Assembly (NCBI GenBank): GCA_030148335.1 | Contig: JASBTQ010000024.1 | Location: 62,001 to 126,000 of the forward strand | From: Allomuricauda sp. | GTDB lineage: Bacteria; Bacteroidota; Bacteroidia; Flavobacteriales; Flavobacteriaceae | Direction: 5' to 3' | DNA: 64,000 bases | Shown: one piece after another, positions 8,661 through 15,900 of the stretch | Position numbering within the stretch: position 1 is the stretch's first letter | Layout of the letters: every line of letters starts with the position of its first letter | Notes under the pieces: model-generated | Database searches by the model: none | Told to the model about the DNA's origin: nothing | Seen by the model: the letters and a program-made list of their open reading frames with translations, nothing else | Program-made: the position numbers and the translations under genes

Positions 8661-11072
8661 ATGAAACCTGATCCAAGTACAAGCAACGACATTTCTTTTG
8701 AAGATTTCAGATTGCAGATCCTCCAAGATTATGAGATTGCCGTGATGAGCAGGGAATGTAGTTTGTTGGGGAGACGCGAAGTACTTTCGGGCAAGGCCAA
8801 ATTCGGGATTTTTGGCGATGGAAAGGAGCTGCCACAGCTCGCCATGGCGAGGTCTTTTCAGGATGGGGATTTCAGGAGTGGCTATTACCGGGACCAGACC
8901 TTCATGATGGCCCTTGGTTTCTTGACCCCAAAGGAATTTTTTCATGGTCTTTATGCCACCACCGACCTGAAAAAGGATCCCATGAGCGCCGGAAGGCAAA
9001 TGGGCGGACATTTCATCACCCATAGCCTGAACGAGGACGGCACGTGGAAAAACCTTACCGAACAGAAGAACAGTAGTGCCGATATTTCCTGTACCGCAGG
9101 ACAAATGCCCCGCTTGTTGGGATTGGCACAAGCCTCCAAAATATATCGAAATGTAGAAGGGCTGGACCAGACCAACTTTTCCAACAACGGAAACGAAGTG
9201 GCCTGGGGCACCATTGGCAATGCCAGTACAAGCGAGGGACATTTCTTTGAGACCTTGAACGCTGCCGGAGTGATGCAAGTACCCATGGTGATCTGTATCT
9301 GGGACGATGATTATGGGATTTCGGTGCCTGCCGAGTTCCACACCACCAAAGGTGACATCTCCGAAGCGCTGAGCGGATTGCAACGGGACGGGGAAAATGA
9401 TGGATATGAGATCCTGAAGGTAAAGGGCTGGGACTATACCGCCCTTATCCATACTTTCGAAAATGCATCGGACATTGCCCGCGAAGGTCATGTTCCCGTT
9501 CTGATCCATGTGACGGAGCTCACCCAACCGCAAGGACATTCCACTTCCGGATCTCACGAGCGTTACAAATCTGCCGAACGTTTGGATTGGGAACGTGAGA
9601 ACGACTGCAATAAAAGGTTCAAGGAATGGATCTTGGAAAATGGCATCAGCACCGAGGAAGACCTCAAAAAGCTTGAAAGGGAAATAAAACATAAGGTCAG
9701 GGCATCCAAAAAGGAAGCATGGGCGGAGTTCCTAAAGCCCCATTTGGAAGCCAAGAAGCAGCTCGTCCAACTATTGGACAAGGCCGCGAACAGTAGCCCC
9801 AACCGTACTTTTATCCTAAAGGTCAAAAACGACCTTATTGCTGTTGAAGAACCTCTCAAAAAAGACTTGGCGGCGAAGTCAAGAAAGGCCCTTCGATTCC
9901 TGATCGGGGAAACGACCCCTGAGAAAAAAGAATTACAGGCCTGGATCAATCGGTTTTTGGACGAAAGCGAGTATAAATTCAGTTCCCACCTGTACAACGA
10001 ACTGGACAATAGGGCCACCAACGTAAAAGCCGTCCCACCCTCCTATTCCGACGATACCGAGGAAGTGGATGGCAGGATCATTCTGCGGGACAACTTTGAT
10101 GTGCTCTTTGAAAAATATCCCGAAGCATTGATCTTTGGAGAGGATACCGGAAACATTGGTGATGTGAACCAAGGACTGGAAGGCCTCCAAAAAAAATATG
10201 GTGAACTTCGGATCGCTGATACAGGAATCCGTGAAACCACAATCATAGGACAGGGTATTGGAATGGCCCTTCGGGGTTTAAGGCCCATCGCCGAGATACA
10301 ATACCTGGATTACATCCTGTATGCGCTCCAGACCTTAAGCGATGACCTCGCCACGTTGACCTACCGCACTGTTGGGAAACAAAAGGCACCGCTTATTGTC
10401 CGTACACGTGGACACCGATTGGAAGGTATCTGGCATTCTGGATCACCCATGGGCGGACTTATCCACTTGCTGAGAGGAATGTACATCTTGACCCCAAGGA
10501 ACATGACACAAGCAGCCGGGTTCTACAACACCTTGATGAAGAGTGACGAACCGGCATTGGTCATCGAAAGCCTGAACGGGTATCGATTAAAAGAGAAAAA
10601 ACCGGACAATCTTGGAGAATTCTGCACTCCTATCGGAAAAGTGGAAACCCTGAAAGAAGGAACGGACATTACCTTACTGTCTTATGGATCTACCCTTCGG
10701 ATTGTGGAAAGGGTCGCACAAGAACTGTTGGAAGTCGGTATCGATGCCGAGGTCATTGATGCGCAGTCCCTATTACCATTCGATTTGGAACGCGATGTGG
10801 TGAAAAGTCTCCAAAAGACGAATAGATTGCTCATCATAGATGAGGATGTGCCAGGAGGGTGTTCCGCATATCTGCTACAGGAAATTTTAGAAAAACAGGG
10901 AGGATACCAATACTTGGACAGTGCTCCACAGACCTTGACTTCCAAACCGCACCGACCCGCATATGCTTCGGATGGGGATTATTTTTCCAAACCCAATGCA
11001 GAGGATATTTTTGAAAAGGCTTATGATATCATGCACGAAGCAGACCCGGAATCTTATCCCCAATTGAGATAG
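8661..11072 (+). CDS. fused alpha/beta E1 component of a 2-oxoacid (probably branched-chain) dehydrogenase
   Basis: The 803-residue protein joins an E1-alpha-like TPP-binding half (about 1-420) and an E1-beta transketolase-like half (about 470-803). The cofactor motif is NGNEVAWGTIGNASTSEG (176-193), followed by DDDYGIS. The beta half contains FGEDTGNIGDVNQGLEGL and ends in a transketolase C-terminal domain. This single-chain form is common in Bacteroidota and is usually annotated as 2-oxoisovalerate dehydrogenase E1. It oxidatively decarboxylates branched-chain 2-oxoacids and transfers the acyl group to lipoyl-E2. E2 is not in this window; a dihydrolipoyl dehydrogenase (57506-58909) could supply E3. 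The exact 2-oxoacid specificity is inferred from family membership. Confidence 0.88.
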   Translation: MKPDPSTSNDISFEDFRLQILQDYEIAVMSRECSLLGRREVLSGKAKFGIFGDGKELPQLAMARSFQDGDFRSGYYRDQTFMMALGFLTPKEFFHGLYATTDLKKDPMSAGRQMGGHFITHSLNEDGTWKNLTEQKNSSADISCTAGQMPRLLGLAQASKIYRNVEGLDQTNFSNNGNEVAWGTIGNASTSEGHFFETLNAAGVMQVPMVICIWDDDYGISVPAEFHTTKGDISEALSGLQRDGENDGYEILKVKGWDYTALIHTFENASDIAREGHVPVLIHVTELTQPQGHSTSGSHERYKSAERLDWERENDCNKRFKEWILENGISTEEDLKKLEREIKHKVRASKKEAWAEFLKPHLEAKKQLVQLLDKAANSSPNRTFILKVKNDLIAVEEPLKKDLAAKSRKALRFLIGETTPEKKELQAWINRFLDESEYKFSSHLYNELDNRATNVKAVPPSYSDDTEEVDGRIILRDNFDVLFEKYPEALIFGEDTGNIGDVNQGLEGLQKKYGELRIADTGIRETTIIGQGIGMALRGLRPIAEIQYLDYILYALQTLSDDLATLTYRTVGKQKAPLIVRTRGHRLEGIWHSGSPMGGLIHLLRGMYILTPRNMTQAAGFYNTLMKSDEPALVIESLNGYRLKEKKPDNLGEFCTPIGKVETLKEGTDITLLSYGSTLRIVERVAQELLEVGIDAEVIDAQSLLPFDLERDVVKSLQKTNRLLIIDEDVPGGCSAYLLQEILEKQGGYQYLDSAPQTLTSKPHRPAYASDGDYFSKPNAEDIFEKAYDIMHEADPESYPQLR

Positions 11073-11117
11073 TTTTTCCTCATCCGTCAATTCAAAACCG
11101 CATTTCGTCAATTAATG

Positions 11118-11149
11118 TTGTGTTATTCGGAACATAATATTTATTTTCA
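11118..11149 (+). promoter_or_regulatory. candidate promoter of the DoxX gene
   Basis: TTG (11118-11120), a 21-base spacer and TATTTTCA (11142-11149) approximate the Bacteroidota promoter, with two differences in the last bases of the -7 box. The start codon is 21 bases downstream. Confidence 0.4.
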
Positions 11150-11170
11150 CGGCAACTAAATCCCCCTTCC

Positions 11171-11548
11171 ATGAAAAACAATACGTTGGTACATTTGGGC
11201 TTGGCACTTCTAAGGATTGTTCCTTCTGCATTTATGCTGACACACGGTTATCCCAAACTCATGAATCTTATCAATGGCAATACTGAGTTTGCCGATCCCT
11301 TCGGCATTGGACAGGCTCCCACCCTCTTCTTGGCCGTTATTGGCGAGTTCATTTGTCCACTTTTGATGATCATTGGTTTTAAAACAAGATGGGCCGCCAT
11401 ACCTACAGCGATTACCATGTTCGTGGCCGCATTCATGATACACGGTGCCGACCCTTTTGGAAGAAAAGAGATGGCCCTGCTCTATCTGACCGTTTTTGTG
11501 GTGGTCATGCTATTGGGTCCCGGAAAATATAGTGTGGACAAAAGCTAG
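11171..11548 (+). CDS. DoxX family small membrane protein
   Basis: The 125-residue protein contains about four hydrophobic helices. It shows the DoxX pattern: LGLALLRIVPSAFMLTHGYPKL near the start, a central FLAVIGEFICPLLMIIGFKTRWAAIP and a terminal VVVMLLGPGKYSVD. DoxX proteins sit in the inner membrane; some are linked to respiratory quinone or thiosulfate oxidation, but most, including this one, have no assigned substrate. It is apparently a single gene with its own promoter. It converges on holA with a single base between the two stops and no hairpin terminator. Confidence 0.85.
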   Translation: MKNNTLVHLGLALLRIVPSAFMLTHGYPKLMNLINGNTEFADPFGIGQAPTLFLAVIGEFICPLLMIIGFKTRWAAIPTAITMFVAAFMIHGADPFGRKEMALLYLTVFVVVMLLGPGKYSVDKS

Positions 11549-11549
11549 T

Positions 11550-12551
11550 TCAGACAATTTCCGCCAACAGTTCCTTTAGAAGATCGGATTGGTCCATATT
11601 ATTGGCACCAACACCTTTTCCCTTTAAATCCAAGCTCCGAAGGCTTGAAATGATACTACTCACCCTTTTCATGGGATAATTTTTGGCGGCGACGGAAAAC
11701 TCGCTTACAAAGTAAGGGTTAATGCCCAGCACCTTGGCCACATTGCCCGGAGAATGGTCGTTCAGTCCATGATATTGCAATAGTTGGGTAAAGAAGGTGT
11801 TCAAAAGAGTGACAGTGACTACAAATGGGTTGTCTTTCGGGTTCTGCGAAAAATAATCGATGATTCGGGAAGCCTTTTTCACATCCCTTTCCCCAATTGC
11901 TTTTTTCAACTCAAAATTGTTGAAGTCCTTACTTATGCCTATGTGCTTTTCTATCAGCTCCGGCGTAATCTCTGCAGTCGGCGGCACCACTAGGGCCAAT
12001 TTGTCCAGTTCATTGCTGATCTTGCTCAAGTCAGTGCCCAAGAACTCCACGAGCATTACACAGGATTTGGGCGATATGCTATAATTTTTTCCGGCGAGTG
12101 TCTTTCGCACCCAATCTGCCACTTGGTTTTCGTATAATTTGTTACTCTCAAAAAGCACCCCGTTTTTCTGGATGGCCTTATACAGCTTCTTTCGTTTGTC
12201 CAGTTTCTTGTACTTGAAACAAATGACCAGAACCGTTGTGGGCTGAGGGTTTTCCGCATAGGAAAGAAAATTCTCAATGGTTCGGGAGAGGTGCTGGGCC
12301 TCCTTCACGATAACGACCTGGTGATTGGCCATCATGGGATACCTTTTGGCATTGGAGATCACTTCTTCCACACTGGTGTCCTTTCCATAGAGCACCATTT
12401 GGTTGAATCCTTTTTCATCTTCCGTCAGCACATTTTCTGCAATATATTGGGAAATCCTATCAATGTAATAGGGTTCTTCTCCCATCAGGAAGTAGATGGG
12501 TTTGGGGGTTCCTTTGTTTATTTCCGCTACAATCTCTTTTACCGGGTCCAT
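11550..12551 (-). CDS. holA: DNA polymerase III subunit delta
   Basis: HolA is the wrench of the clamp loader that opens the beta sliding clamp. The 333-residue length is usual. Family landmarks are the N-terminal PIYFLMGEEPYYIDRI (clamp-binding region), the middle SVEEVISNAKRYPMMANHQVVIVKEAQ and the C-terminal collar domain with LNTFFTQLLQYHGL. It is transcribed divergently from the HsdR_N-like gene, with only 26 bases between start codons, so the two promoters must overlap the coding sequences. This pairing recurs in flavobacteria. Confidence 0.93.
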   Translation of the reverse strand: MDPVKEIVAEINKGTPKPIYFLMGEEPYYIDRISQYIAENVLTEDEKGFNQMVLYGKDTSVEEVISNAKRYPMMANHQVVIVKEAQHLSRTIENFLSYAENPQPTTVLVICFKYKKLDKRKKLYKAIQKNGVLFESNKLYENQVADWVRKTLAGKNYSISPKSCVMLVEFLGTDLSKISNELDKLALVVPPTAEITPELIEKHIGISKDFNNFELKKAIGERDVKKASRIIDYFSQNPKDNPFVVTVTLLNTFFTQLLQYHGLNDHSPGNVAKVLGINPYFVSEFSVAAKNYPMKRVSSIISSLRSLDLKGKGVGANNMDQSDLLKELLAEIV

Positions 12552-12577
12552 TCAGAAAAAATCATCAATTTTGTGGA

Positions 12578-13024
12578 ATGCAAGCATTGAACTTTCCCAG
12601 CTATACCTTCCGAATCAAAAATAGCCAAAATAGACAGTACATCTTTGATGGCATCCGTAAAAAATTTGTGGTGCTGCAAGCTGAGGAATGGGTAAGGCAA
12701 CACGTGTTGCATTACTTGGTCGTCACGAAAAATTTCCCGAAAAGCCTCATCAACGTCGAGAAACAGTTGATGGTGAATGGGTTGAAAAGACGTTACGATG
12801 TGGTGGTCTTCAATCCAGACGGCTCCATTTTTCTTTTGGTGGAATGCAAGGGCCCGGAAGTGAAAGTGGGGCAGACCGTTTTTGATCAGATTGCCCGCTA
12901 CAACTATCAATTGAAGTCTGAATACTTGATGGTGACCAACGGTTTGGAGCACTACTGCTGCGAAATGGACCACGAGAATGAAAAATACAGGTTTTTAAAG
13001 GAAATTCCTGATTTTAGCCGTTAA
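12578..13024 (+). CDS. stand-alone type I restriction HsdR N-terminal-like (PD-(D/E)xK) protein
   Basis: The 148-residue protein matches the HSDR_N_2 domain. It has a PD-(D/E)xK-type core with Asp in RRYDVVVF (about residues 70-78) and the Glu-x-Lys of FLLVECKGPE (about 85-95), then QIARYNYQLKSEYLMVTNG. No methylase, specificity subunit or helicase is nearby, so it is not a restriction-modification system as it stands. Single-domain versions next to holA are common in Bacteroidota, and a housekeeping DNA repair or processing nuclease role is plausible. The glycosyltransferase begins 12 bases downstream and may be co-transcribed. Confidence 0.8.
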   Translation: MQALNFPSYTFRIKNSQNRQYIFDGIRKKFVVLQAEEWVRQHVLHYLVVTKNFPKSLINVEKQLMVNGLKRRYDVVVFNPDGSIFLLVECKGPEVKVGQTVFDQIARYNYQLKSEYLMVTNGLEHYCCEMDHENEKYRFLKEIPDFSR

Positions 13025-13036
13025 TTTGCCACCGTT

Positions 13037-14038
13037 TTGAAAGTCGCCGTAGTCATACTCAACTGGAACGGGGAAGCCTTGCTCAAAAGGTTCCTGCCCT
13101 CCGTCATGGAACACTCCAAAGGTGCCAATATCTATGTGGTGGACAATGCCAGCACCGATGGGTCCGTTCCCTTTTTGGAAGCAAACTATCCCACCATCGG
13201 TATTATACGGAACACTTCCAATGGAGGGTTTGCCAAAGGTTATAACGACGGACTGAAACACATTGAAGCCGATATCTTTTGTCTGTTGAACTCCGACGTG
13301 GAGGTGACGCCGAATTGGTTGGGGCCCATCAAGGAAGGTTTTGAAACCATACCCGGGGTTTCCATCATCCAGCCTAAAATCTTGGACCTGAAGCAAAGGG
13401 ACCATTTTGAATATGCCGGTGCTGCTGGTGGTTTTCTCGATATGCTGGGCTACCCTTTTTGCAGGGGGAGAATCTTTCAGTCCATAGAAAAGGACGAAGG
13501 CCAATACGATGATGTCAGGGAAATATTCTGGGCCACGGGTGCCTGTATGTTCATCAAAAGTGATACTTTCAGAGCATTGGGCGGGTTCGATGAGGACTTT
13601 TTTGCCCATCAGGAGGAGATAGACCTTTGCTGGCGGGCTCAAAACGCTGGACACAAAGTATATTATGTAGGCCAGAGCCATATATTCCATTTGGGTGGGT
13701 CCACCCTATCCAACATGAACCCGAAGAAAACTTTTCTCAATTTCAGGAACTCCCTATACTCCATTACCAAGAACCTGCCGCGAAAAAAGGCCCTGCCCAT
13801 TGTGCTCTTTCGGTTGATACTGGATGGTATTGCCGCCCTGAGATTCATTTTCCAGTTCAAATTCAGTCATTGTGTGGCCATTCTGCATGCACATATCAGT
13901 TTTTATGGTAACTTTAGAAAGATGTACAGAAAGCGGGAAAAAGCTAATTTTATATTAAAGTACTATGTAGCGACATCCATAGTTTGGTCCTATTTCGTAC
14001 ATCAGATAGAGAATTTTAACATTTTAGTAAAAGATTAA
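13037..14038 (+). CDS. family 2 glycosyltransferase (rhamnosyltransferase-like), TTG start
   Basis: The 333-residue protein has a GT-A fold: VAVVILNWNGEALLKRFLPS at the N-terminus, YVVDNASTDGS, NGGFAKGYNDGL, the DxD-like NSDVEV, and the acceptor-side HQEEIDLCWRAQNAG. A C-terminal hydrophobic patch may attach it to the membrane. It probably transfers a sugar to a cell-surface polysaccharide or lipid; donor and acceptor are unknown. The first strand of the domain begins right after the TTG at 13037 and the next in-frame ATG lies inside the fold, so TTG is the best start. Confidence 0.88.
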   Translation: MKVAVVILNWNGEALLKRFLPSVMEHSKGANIYVVDNASTDGSVPFLEANYPTIGIIRNTSNGGFAKGYNDGLKHIEADIFCLLNSDVEVTPNWLGPIKEGFETIPGVSIIQPKILDLKQRDHFEYAGAAGGFLDMLGYPFCRGRIFQSIEKDEGQYDDVREIFWATGACMFIKSDTFRALGGFDEDFFAHQEEIDLCWRAQNAGHKVYYVGQSHIFHLGGSTLSNMNPKKTFLNFRNSLYSITKNLPRKKALPIVLFRLILDGIAALRFIFQFKFSHCVAILHAHISFYGNFRKMYRKREKANFILKYYVATSIVWSYFVHQIENFNILVKD

Positions 14039-14071
14039 CGATGCCGAAATATGGAAACCTTGCATTTTCTC

Positions 14072-14079
14072 TAATTTTG
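14072..14079 (+). promoter_or_regulatory. -7 element of the OmpA lipoprotein promoter
   Basis: TAATTTTG is an exact TAnnTTTG match 55 bases before the ATG at 14135. No TTG lies at the expected -33 position. Confidence 0.4.
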
Positions 14080-14134
14080 GCCCACATTGATTTACATTGA
14101 TATATCTAACAATCCTTAAATTATATTCTGAACT

Positions 14135-15007
14135 ATGAAAAAAGCTTTTCTAGGAACATTGGCACTGACAGTTCTATTGTCTTCATGTGTATCACAAAAA
14201 AAATATGCTGAACTGGAGGCCAAGCATAAAGAAACCCAAGACCTATTGAATTCAGCCACAGTTAAACTTAACGACTGTCTGGAAGAAAAAGCAACCGCAA
14301 GTTCAAGGTTGAAGACCCTTGAAGACCAAAACGCTTTCTTGAAAGCCAACAACCAAGAGCTCATCAACAATATGGGCAACTTGACAACCCTTACCACCAA
14401 AGGTGCTGAAAACCTTGAAAAATCATTGGAGAGTCTTAAAGAAAAAGACCTTACCATCAGAAAATTGCAAGATGCCGTTACCCGTAGGGACTCTGTAAAC
14501 CTTGCTTTGGTACAGAGCTTGAAAGGCGTGCTTGGCAACTTGGATGACGAGGACATCGAGATCAGCGTGGAGAAAGGCGTTGTGTTTGTTTCCATTTCCG
14601 ACAAACTATTGTTCAGGAGCGGAAGCTACAACGTGACCAACGCTGCCAAAGAAGTATTGGGCAAAGTAGCCAAAGTGGTGAACAACAAGCCTGATTTCGA
14701 ATTCATGGTGGAAGGACACACGGACAATGTGCCGATCAAAACCTCAGAACTTGCTGACAACTGGGACTTGAGTGTAAAGAGAGCGACTTCTGTAGTTAGG
14801 ATTCTTCAAAATGACTTCGGTGTAGATCCTGCAAGGATGACTGCTGCCGGACGTAGCTACTACATCCCACTTGTGGACAACGACACCTCTGCCAACAGGG
14901 CCAAGAACAGAAGGACCCGTATCGTTGTGCTGCCAAAAATCGATCAGTTCTATAACATGATCGAGGAAGGAATGAAAGATCCATCCATCGGAGGTACTGG
15001 TAAATAA
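14135..15007 (+). CDS. OmpA-family lipoprotein with coiled-coil stalk
   Basis: The 290-residue protein starts with a lipoprotein signal (lipobox LSSC, lipidated Cys18). A long coiled-coil stretch (about 22-125) follows, then a C-terminal OmpA-like peptidoglycan-binding domain (about 155-280). That domain retains the key GHTDN, the NWDLSVKRA motif with the ligand-contacting Arg, and NRRTRIVVLP. It should tether the outer membrane to peptidoglycan from the periplasm. It is transcribed singly, with a -7 element upstream and a strong bidirectional terminator downstream. A degenerate paralogue with the same architecture is at 20475-21248. Confidence 0.9.
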   Translation: MKKAFLGTLALTVLLSSCVSQKKYAELEAKHKETQDLLNSATVKLNDCLEEKATASSRLKTLEDQNAFLKANNQELINNMGNLTTLTTKGAENLEKSLESLKEKDLTIRKLQDAVTRRDSVNLALVQSLKGVLGNLDDEDIEISVEKGVVFVSISDKLLFRSGSYNVTNAAKEVLGKVAKVVNNKPDFEFMVEGHTDNVPIKTSELADNWDLSVKRATSVVRILQNDFGVDPARMTAAGRSYYIPLVDNDTSANRAKNRRTRIVVLPKIDQFYNMIEEGMKDPSIGGTGK

Positions 15008-15033
15008 TCCAAGTAAGATATACATAAGAAAAA

Positions 15034-15056
15034 GCGGCCTTTCAGGCCGCTTTTTT
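15034..15056. terminator. bidirectional intrinsic terminator
   Basis: A 7-bp perfect stem, GCGGCCT/AGGCCGC, flanks a 3-base loop (15034-15050). It is followed by TTTTTT on the plus strand and preceded by an A-run that serves the minus strand. It separates the convergent OmpA lipoprotein and YciO-type genes. Confidence 0.9.
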
Positions 15057-15060
15057 GTTT

Positions 15061-15681
15061 TTAGAATATTTCCAAACTTCCCTTCCCTTCCCTGACGACC
15101 ACAGGTTCGCCTTCCGAAAGGTCGATTACCGTTGAGGCCACATTGCCCCCGTAACCCCCATCAATGACAATGTCCACCAAGTTCTGCCATTTTTCAAAAA
15201 TGAGTTCGGGGTCAGTGGTATATTCCAAAATGTCATCTTCATCACGAATGGAGGTGGAAACAATGGGATTGCCCAATCCGGTCACCAAAGCCTGTGCGAT
15301 TGCATTATCGGGAACCCGTATGCCGACGGTTTTCTTCTTTTTGAAATCCTTGGGAAGGTTGTTGTTGCCCGGAAGAATGAAGGTATAAGGCCCTGGAAGC
15401 GTTCTTTTCAAAATCTTAAAAGTAGTGGAGTCTATCTGCCGCACATAATCGGACAGGTTGCTCAAGTCCGCACATACGAAGGACCAGTTGGCCTTTTCCA
15501 GCTTAATCCCCTTTATCCGGGCAATGCGCTGCAGGGCTTTGGAATTGGTAATATCACACCCTAACCCATATACGGTATCAGTGGGATAGATCACAAGTCC
15601 GCCCCGTTTGAGCACCTCCACTATCTTTTCCACCTGCCGTGGGTTCGGGTTTTCTTCGTAAAGTCGTATAAGTTCTGCCAT
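15061..15681 (-). CDS. L-threonylcarbamoyladenylate synthase, Sua5/YciO/YrdC type
   Basis: The 206-residue protein is a single YrdC domain without the C-terminal Sua5 extension. Landmarks are GGLVIYPTDTVYGLGCD (about 28-44), RIKGIKLEKANWSFVC in the ATP/threonine site region, and GPYTFILPGNNNLP and VGIRVPDN further on. Family members make threonylcarbamoyl-AMP from Thr, bicarbonate and ATP for the t6A37 modification of ANN-decoding tRNAs. The canonical KxR-S/T-KP nucleotide-binding motif is altered (RIKGIKLEK), as in YciO proteins, which may be weak or divergent enzymes. The assignment to YciO rather than TsaC is therefore tentative. It is a single gene; the 219 bases upstream hold nothing that I can identify. 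Confidence 0.82.
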   Translation of the reverse strand: MAELIRLYEENPNPRQVEKIVEVLKRGGLVIYPTDTVYGLGCDITNSKALQRIARIKGIKLEKANWSFVCADLSNLSDYVRQIDSTTFKILKRTLPGPYTFILPGNNNLPKDFKKKKTVGIRVPDNAIAQALVTGLGNPIVSTSIRDEDDILEYTTDPELIFEKWQNLVDIVIDGGYGGNVASTVIDLSEGEPVVVREGKGSLEIF

Positions 15682-15900
15682 GTCGCATATGGAAGACCGT
15701 ATGTCTCCCTCCCAACAAATTAATAAATATTATAATCAAATGATGATAGTACCCCAAAAAAGCAGTCCGTTATTTTTACTACAGTCCAAAGATGACTCCT
15801 TCGGGGCTTTTCAATTAACCTGAAATGCGTGTGAGGTTTTCATCAAATGACACTCCCTTGCCTTCAACGGAAAAAAATATATCCACGAAAAACGCAGGGA

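Noticed and set aside
8595..9692. Minus-strand open frame (365 codons) opposite the E1 gene
   Set aside because: It is a shadow of the conserved alpha-half of E1, and its start has no upstream promoter. Codon bias of the real gene explains its length.
12578..13024. Type I restriction-modification system
   Set aside because: Only an HsdR_N-like domain is present. No helicase part, methylase or specificity subunit is encoded nearby.
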